NCBI RefSeq assembly: GCF_029203285.1
Contig: NZ_CP115669.1
Coordinates: forward strand, 1 to 64,000
Length of the DNA: 64,000 bases
Source: Pseudomonas sp. PSE14
GTDB taxonomy: Bacteria > Pseudomonadota > Gammaproteobacteria > Pseudomonadales > Pseudomonadaceae
Direction: 5' to 3'
The position numbers were made by a program, and so were the translations under genes. This document shows, one piece after another, positions 59,719 through 64,000 of this stretch. The notes beneath the pieces are model-generated. The model made no database searches. It worked only from the letters and a program-made list of their open reading frames with translations, and was not told the origin of the DNA. Position 1 is the stretch's first letter. Every line of letters begins with the position of its first letter.

Positions 59719-61346
59719 GCGTTGGTCCCTTTGGCCAGTTCGAGATCGCGCAATTGGCGGCGTAGCAGTTTGCCGACGCTGGTCTTGGGCAGCTCGTCGA
59801 GCACCTCGACGAAGCTCGGCACCTTGTAGCCGGTGAGGTGCTCGCGGCAGTGGGCGATGATCGCTGCCGTATCCAGCGCGGGGTCGCGCAGGCTGACGAA
59901 CAGTTTCACCGCCTCGCCCTTGCGCTCGTCCGGCACGCCGATGGCCACGCACTCGCGCACGCCGGGGTGGCGCATCACCGCGTCTTCCACTTCGTTGGGA
60001 AACACGTTGAAGCCCGAGACCAGGATCATGTCCTTCTTGCGGTCGACGATCTTCAGCATGCCGTTGGCGTCCACTTCGGCGATGTCGCCGGTTTTCAGCC
60101 AGCCATCCTCGGTCAGCACCTGGGCGCTCTCCTCCGGGCGCCGCCAGTAGCCCTGCATCACCTGCGGGCCGCGTAGCCACAGCTCGCCGGGCTGGTCGGG
60201 GCCGGTGTCGGCTCCCTCCTCGTCCACGGTGCGCAGCTCGGTGTCCACCAGCGCCTGGCCGACGTAGCCCTCGCGATACGGGCTCAGCAAGGTGCCGGTG
60301 GAGACCACCGGCGAGGCCTCGGTCAGTCCGAAGCCTTCACGCACCGGCGCGCCGGTCAGCGCTTCCCAGCGCCGGCCCACTTCGCGGTTCAGCGGCGCGC
60401 CGCCGGAGGTCACCCATTTCAGGTGGCTGAAGTCGATGCCGGCGAAATCCGGGTGGTTCATCAGGCCGACGAACAGGGTGTTGATCCCGCTCATCAGGGT
60501 GAAGGGATAGCGGCGCATGGCGGTGAGGATTTCATCGAGGTTGCGGCCATCGCGGATGAACACCGTGTGCAGGCCCATGCCCACCGAGGACAGGCAATTC
60601 GTGGCGAAGGCCATGATGTGGTAGAGCGGCAGCGGCGCGATGCGCACGTCGCTGGCCGGGTCCAGCAGACCCGGTCGCATGAACAGTTCGAGGGTCTGGA
60701 TGACGTTGGCGATCAGGCTGCGATGACTGAGCATCGCGCCCTTGGAGACACCCGTGGTGCCGCCGGTGTATTGCAGCAGCGCGAGGCGGTCGAGGCCCGG
60801 CTCGGCGTCTACCGGCGGCGCCCCGGCGCCCAGGCGCAGGGCCTGCTGGAAGCGCACGCAGTCGGCGTCTTCGCAATCGAATTGCGGGCGCTCGATGTCG
60901 TCGATCGAGGTCAGTAGAACCTGCCGCACCTCACTGTGCGCCTGCACGCCGCGCAACAGTGGTAGCAGGCGATCGAGCAGCAGGATGGCGCTGGCGCCGG
61001 AGTCGGCCAGTTGGTGGCGCAACTCGCCGGCGGTGTACTGCGGATTGGTGTTCACCAGCACCACGCCGGCCTTCAGCGCGCCGAAGGTGGCGATGGGGTA
61101 CTGCAGGGAGTTGGGCAGCATCAGCGCCAGACGCTCGCCCGGTTGCAGGCCGGCGTGGTGGCGCAGGTAACGGGCGAAGGCGTCGGCCTGGCGCTCCAGC
61201 TCGGCGAAGCTCAGGTGGCTGTCGCCGCAGGAGAACGCGGAGCGTTCGGGGAAATCGCGACAGGCATCGCGCAACAGGTCGTGGAGATTCTGGTAACCGT
61301 GGCGGGCAATCTCGTTGGCCACGTATCCGGTTGCAATGGCAGGCAT
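59715..61346 (-). CDS. Acyl-CoA synthetase (FadD-like AMP-binding enzyme)
   Basis: Activates a carboxylic acid with ATP and CoA. The 543-residue protein has the P-loop LQYTGGTTGVSKGA, the A5 motif EGFGLTEASPV, TGDIAEVDANG and the C-terminal catalytic lysine in KTSVGKLLRRQL. GGAGA lies five bases before ATG 61346. It forms a two-gene operon with the downstream dehydrogenase. Chain length preference is not evident. Confidence 0.88.
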   Translation of the reverse strand: MPAIATGYVANEIARHGYQNLHDLLRDACRDFPERSAFSCGDSHLSFAELERQADAFARYLRHHAGLQPGERLALMLPNSLQYPIATFGALKAGVVLVNTNPQYTAGELRHQLADSGASAILLLDRLLPLLRGVQAHSEVRQVLLTSIDDIERPQFDCEDADCVRFQQALRLGAGAPPVDAEPGLDRLALLQYTGGTTGVSKGAMLSHRSLIANVIQTLELFMRPGLLDPASDVRIAPLPLYHIMAFATNCLSSVGMGLHTVFIRDGRNLDEILTAMRRYPFTLMSGINTLFVGLMNHPDFAGIDFSHLKWVTSGGAPLNREVGRRWEALTGAPVREGFGLTEASPVVSTGTLLSPYREGYVGQALVDTELRTVDEEGADTGPDQPGELWLRGPQVMQGYWRRPEESAQVLTEDGWLKTGDIAEVDANGMLKIVDRKKDMILVSGFNVFPNEVEDAVMRHPGVRECVAIGVPDERKGEAVKLFVSLRDPALDTAAIIAHCREHLTGYKVPSFVEVLDELPKTSVGKLLRRQLRDLELAKGTNA

Positions 61347-61554
61347 CGACTTCTCCGTTTCTTCGCTTCGATTGGCTCTGAGCTTTGAATTGTTGTTCTG
61401 CACAGCGAAACATCGTGTCGAAATCGATGGTATGCGATAGGCTTCCCCGGTGCAACGAGCACATTCGGACCGCTGCGGGGCGAGGGGCCGATCTGCTATC
61501 GTTCGCCCGCGCCGCCAGCGGCGCCCGTCATCCAGATTCCCCCGCCGAGGCCCC

Positions 61555-62340
61555 ATGAGCGACGACGTCGAAGACAGCAGCAACCCCAAGGACCGCAAGT
61601 TCGTCGAGGCCCTCGCCCGCGGGCTGGACGTGCTGCGCGCCTTCACCCACGGCTCGGTGGTGCTCGGCAACCAGGAAATCGCGCGGATCACCGGGCTGCC
61701 CAAGCCCACCGTGTCGCGCATGACCTACACCCTGACCAAGCTGGGCTACCTGTGCTACTCGCAGCAGCACGAGAAGTACCAGCTGGATTCCGGCGTGCTG
61801 GCGCTGGGGTATGCCTACGTTTCCAACCTGCGCGTGCGCCAGCTGGCCAAGCCGTACATGGATGCCTTTGCGCGACGCACCAACACCACGGTCGGCCTGA
61901 CCTGCCGCGACTGGCTGTCGATGATCTACGTGGAGAACTGCCGCCCGCCGGAGGCGACTTCCCTGCGCATGGACGCTGGCGTGCGTCTGCCGCTGGCCAC
62001 GACCGCCGCGGGCCGCGCCTACCTGGCGGCGACGCCGGAGCAGGAGCGCGAGCATCTGCTGTCGGCCTTGCAGGAGCGCCATGAAGGCGACTGGTCTGCA
62101 ATGCGTGCTTCGCTGGAGGCGTCCTTCGAGGAATACCGCGAGCACGGGTTCTGCCTGTCCCTGGGCGACTGGGACCGGAATGTGCGCGCCGCTGGCGTGC
62201 CGCTGCGCCTGGCCGACGGTGGGCTGATGGCGCTGACTTGCGGGGCGCCGTCGTTCCAGTTGAGCGAAGAGACCCTGCGTGGGTCGCTGGCGCATGAGCT
62301 GGAGATGCTGGCGCGGGATATCGAGAGTCTTGGGGCCTGA
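61555..62340 (+). CDS. IclR-family transcriptional regulator
   Basis: A 261-residue regulator with a winged helix (about 15-75; NQEIARITGLPKPTVSRMTY) and an IclR effector domain (about 90-255). It is divergent from the acyl-CoA synthetase gene across 208 bases, so it probably regulates that operon. Effector unknown. Confidence 0.9.
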   Translation: MSDDVEDSSNPKDRKFVEALARGLDVLRAFTHGSVVLGNQEIARITGLPKPTVSRMTYTLTKLGYLCYSQQHEKYQLDSGVLALGYAYVSNLRVRQLAKPYMDAFARRTNTTVGLTCRDWLSMIYVENCRPPEATSLRMDAGVRLPLATTAAGRAYLAATPEQEREHLLSALQERHEGDWSAMRASLEASFEEYREHGFCLSLGDWDRNVRAAGVPLRLADGGLMALTCGAPSFQLSEETLRGSLAHELEMLARDIESLGA

Positions 62341-62367
62341 TATTCCCTGACCGGGAGAGCGGCTTTC

Positions 62368-62402
62368 GTAGGAGCGAGGGGGCGCCTAGCTCTTCTCCGC
62401 GA
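62368..62402. repeat. Single enlarged REP arm
   Basis: GTAGGAGCGAGGGGGCGCCT, then AGCTCTTCTCCGCGA: the reverse orientation of the enlarged REP arm seen at 20242-20287, 23078-23114 and 26971-27007. First item of the 783-base gene-free stretch 62341-63123. Confidence 0.7.
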
Positions 62403-62502
62403 AATCTATCGCGCCTGACTTGGTGCTCTATGTGAACGCCGGCGTCATGCGCTCATGTAGGAGCAACTGTCTTCTACCGGGCTAATCCCTGCCTGCGCTT
62501 CC

Positions 62503-62620
62503 CCCTCACCCCAGCCCTCTCCCAGAGGGAGAGGGAGCCGTCCGTGCCGGCTGACGCCATGGTTTCATCCTGCACCGAACAGTCCCCTCTCCCGCTTGCG
62601 GGAGAGGGTTAGGGTGAGGG
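62503..62620. repeat. Terminal-inverted-repeat element, copy C
   Basis: A 118-bp element with the same ends and nearly the same interior as copy B. The right inner hairpin has a CTTG loop (CTCTCCCGCTTGCGGGAGAG). Confidence 0.8.
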
Positions 62621-62632
62621 GCCTTTGATCTT

Positions 62633-62655
62633 GTAGGAGCGGACTCCGTCCGCGA
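62633..62655. repeat. Single REP arm of the second type
   Basis: GTAGGAGCGGACTCCGTCCG, the GGACT-core REP, 12 bases after element copy C, without a partner arm. Confidence 0.7.
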
Positions 62656-62721
62656 TGTGTCTGCCTCACGCCTGGTTTCCCGCGTCGCTTCGGCGTGCGC
62701 GCTGGCTTCTTGTTTCGCCCC

Positions 62722-62990
62722 CTCGGGCGACCTCCTTTGGCAAACGACCCAAAGGAGGCAAAGGTCTTGCCCCTGCATCCGGCCCCGGCTTCGCCGGGGT
62801 GATTCGCTTCGCTCACCCTTCGGGCCAGCCTTCGGCTGTTACTTCGCTGCGCTTCGTTTCCCTCGCTCCATCGAAGTTTCAGGGGCACGCGTCGACGGGC
62901 TATCCATGGCCCGACGACGCTCTCGCGGCATCCATGCCGCTCAACCCCTGAAACTCCGATTTCACTCGGCCTCCTGAAGGGGCGGTTCGG
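62722..62990. repeat. Non-coding structured repeat-like stretch
   Basis: No gene is supported here despite open frames on both strands, whose translations show no family features. The stretch has many small inverted repeats: CCTTTGG/CCAAAGG, CCCCGGC-TTC-GCCGGGG near 62791-62807, and a flanking 11-bp pair AGTTTCAGGGG (62875-62885) / CCCCTGAAACT (62945-62955). It resembles intergenic repeats seen at many sites in Pseudomonas genomes, but I cannot confirm copies elsewhere. Confidence 0.5.
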
Positions 62991-63029
62991 AGTGCGCGGA
63001 TGTTTCTCTGGAAACCGCATTGCACTTCT

Positions 63030-63106
63030 GTAGGAGCGAGCTTGCTCGCGAACCGCTCAGCGCCGGAGCTGCCGGTGAATCCGTTCGCGAGCAAGCTCGC
63101 TCCTAC
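63030..63106. repeat. REP pair
   Basis: Complete inverted REP pair, last item of the gene-free stretch before the acyl-CoA dehydrogenase gene. Confidence 0.92.
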
Positions 63107-63123
63107 AAGGGCAGGTGGATGCG

Positions 63124-64000
63124 TTACGCCACCTCCATCAACCCCGCATACACCTTCAAATGATGATCATCGTCCCCCAGCTGATGGCTGAGCATCACCA
63201 GCCGCTTGGCGTGGTGCGCCAGCACGTATTCCCAGGTCATGCCGATGCCGCCGTGCAGTTGGATCGCCTGCTCGGCCACGTAGCGCGCCGCGCGGGTGAC
63301 GATGAATTTGGCGGCTGCCAGGGTGCGGCTGCGCTCGGCGCTGTCGGGTTGGTCGGCGACGCAGGCGGCGAGAATGGCCATGCTGGTGGCCTGTTCCAGC
63401 TCGCTGCGCATGTCCACCATGCGGTGCTGCAGCACCTGGAACTTGCCGATCGGCACGCCGAACTGCTTGCGCGTCTTCAGGTAGTCCAGGGTCAGTGCGC
63501 AGGCTTCCTGCAGGCTGCCGAGGGCTTCGGCGCACTGCGCGGCAATCGCCCTGCCCTGTTGATAACGCAACGCCGGTAGCGCCTCGCCGGGTGTGCCGAC
63601 GGCTTCACCAACGGCACCGTCGAGGAACAGCTCGCAGGCGCGCTGGCCGTCCACCGTCGGGTAGTCGCGGCGACTGACGCCGGTCTGCTGCGGGTCGACC
63701 AGGAACAGGCCGATGCCTGCTTCGTCCCGCGCATTGCCGGCGACTCGCGCCGAAACGAGGATCGCCGTGGCGCTCTGCCCGCCGATCACCACTGCCTTGC
63801 GGCCGCTCAGTTTCCAGCCGTCGCCGGCCTGCTCCGCGCGGGTCTGCACGTCGTGCAGCTGGTAGTGGCTCTGCAGCTCTTCCAGGGCCACCGCCAGCTG
63901 CGCCTCGGCGCTGGCGATGCGCGGCAGCCAGTGGTCCTTCTGCACGTCGCTGCCCAACTGGGCGATCAGGCCCCCAGCGTGCACCACCGATTGCAGGTAG
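63124..64000 (-). CDS. Acyl-CoA dehydrogenase, C-terminal part (start beyond window)
   Basis: FAD-dependent acyl-CoA dehydrogenase. The reading frame is open to the window end, so the N-terminus lies outside; about 292 residues are present. Visible are the beta-barrel middle domain and the C-terminal helical domain with the family signature (TRKQFGVPIGKFQVLQHRMV) and QLHGGIGMTWEY. It is probably the smaller member of a paired acyl-CoA dehydrogenase operon and may belong with the nearby ligase and hydroxyacyl-CoA dehydrogenase in one degradation pathway. Confidence 0.88.
   Translation of the reverse strand, partial: YLQSVVHAGGLIAQLGSDVQKDHWLPRIASAEAQLAVALEELQSHYQLHDVQTRAEQAGDGWKLSGRKAVVIGGQSATAILVSARVAGNARDEAGIGLFLVDPQQTGVSRRDYPTVDGQRACELFLDGAVGEAVGTPGEALPALRYQQGRAIAAQCAEALGSLQEACALTLDYLKTRKQFGVPIGKFQVLQHRMVDMRSELEQATSMAILAACVADQPDSAERSRTLAAAKFIVTRAARYVAEQAIQLHGGIGMTWEYVLAHHAKRLVMLSHQLGDDDHHLKVYAGLMEVA

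Noticed and set aside
62655-62977. Small open frames in the repeat-rich gap
   Set aside because: Translations are Ser/Arg/Pro-rich without family similarity, frames overlap inverted repeats on both strands, and no ribosome sites are evident.

Overview
ORGANISM. The window is GC-rich gammaproteobacterial chromosome and begins exactly at the GTG start codon of dnaA, so it is probably the conventional start of a Pseudomonas chromosome. The order dnaA-dnaN-recF-gyrB, acyltransferase, gmhB, glyS-glyQ, tag, lipid A acyltransferase, PilZ, TPR protein, trkA-rsmB-fmt, def, tsaP, dprA, tsaC, qorA, hemF, aroE, choline sulfatase genes and trpBA/trpI follows, from memory, the start of the P. aeruginosa chromosome. 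The accessory content and the many REP elements differ, so a relative such as the P. citronellolis / P. nitroreducens group is a reasonable guess. Species cannot be fixed from the sequence alone. LAYOUT. 1-6205 holds replication genes on the plus strand. 6264-10673 holds acyltransferase, gmhB and glyQS on the minus strand. 10863-12919 holds tag, an HtrB/LpxL acyltransferase and a PilZ protein. 13016-26900 is an accessory ectoine / 5-hydroxyectoine catabolic island: the Ehu ABC importer (minus strand), the MocR-type regulator EnuR, EutB, EutC, DoeA, DoeB, an Lrp/AsnC regulator, DoeC and DoeD. Inside it sits yhhQ, a queuosine-precursor transporter preceded by what looks like a translational preQ1-I riboswitch. 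27050-37756 is core housekeeping: potassium uptake, rRNA methylation, formylation/deformylation, TsaP, DprA, t6A synthesis, haem and shikimate genes. 37798-43223 is a choline-O-sulfate module (choline sulfatase, choline-type binding protein, SulP transporter, divergent LysR) plus a small DOPA-dioxygenase-fold protein. 43327-47448 is an iron cell-surface signalling cassette (ECF sigma, FecR, STN-containing TonB receptor) with two Fur-box-like sites. 47477-51411 holds a small monooxygenase with a divergent AraC regulator, a YaeR/GloA2 protein and a YdgA protein. 51609-54670 is trpBA with its activator trpI. 54778-58007 holds dodecin, two DUF1161 paralogues, two paralogous lipoproteins and a lipoprotein metallopeptidase. 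58144-64000 is an acyl-CoA module (dehydrogenase, acyl-CoA ligase, IclR regulator, partial acyl-CoA dehydrogenase). HOW IT FITS TOGETHER. Two systems that use osmolytes as nutrients (ectoines and choline-O-sulfate) lie in one window. The ectoine genes cover import, ring opening, deacetylation, transamination and oxidation to aspartate, with two dedicated regulators, but no ectoine synthesis gene and no eutA are present. REPEATS. Intergenic gaps are full of REP pairs (GTAGGAGCGAGCTTGCTCGC type), a second REP type with a GGACT/AGTCC core, a REP variant with an extra internal block, and a separate 115-139 bp element with purine/pyrimidine-rich terminal inverted repeats in three copies. No tRNA, rRNA, CRISPR, insertion sequence or prophage was seen.
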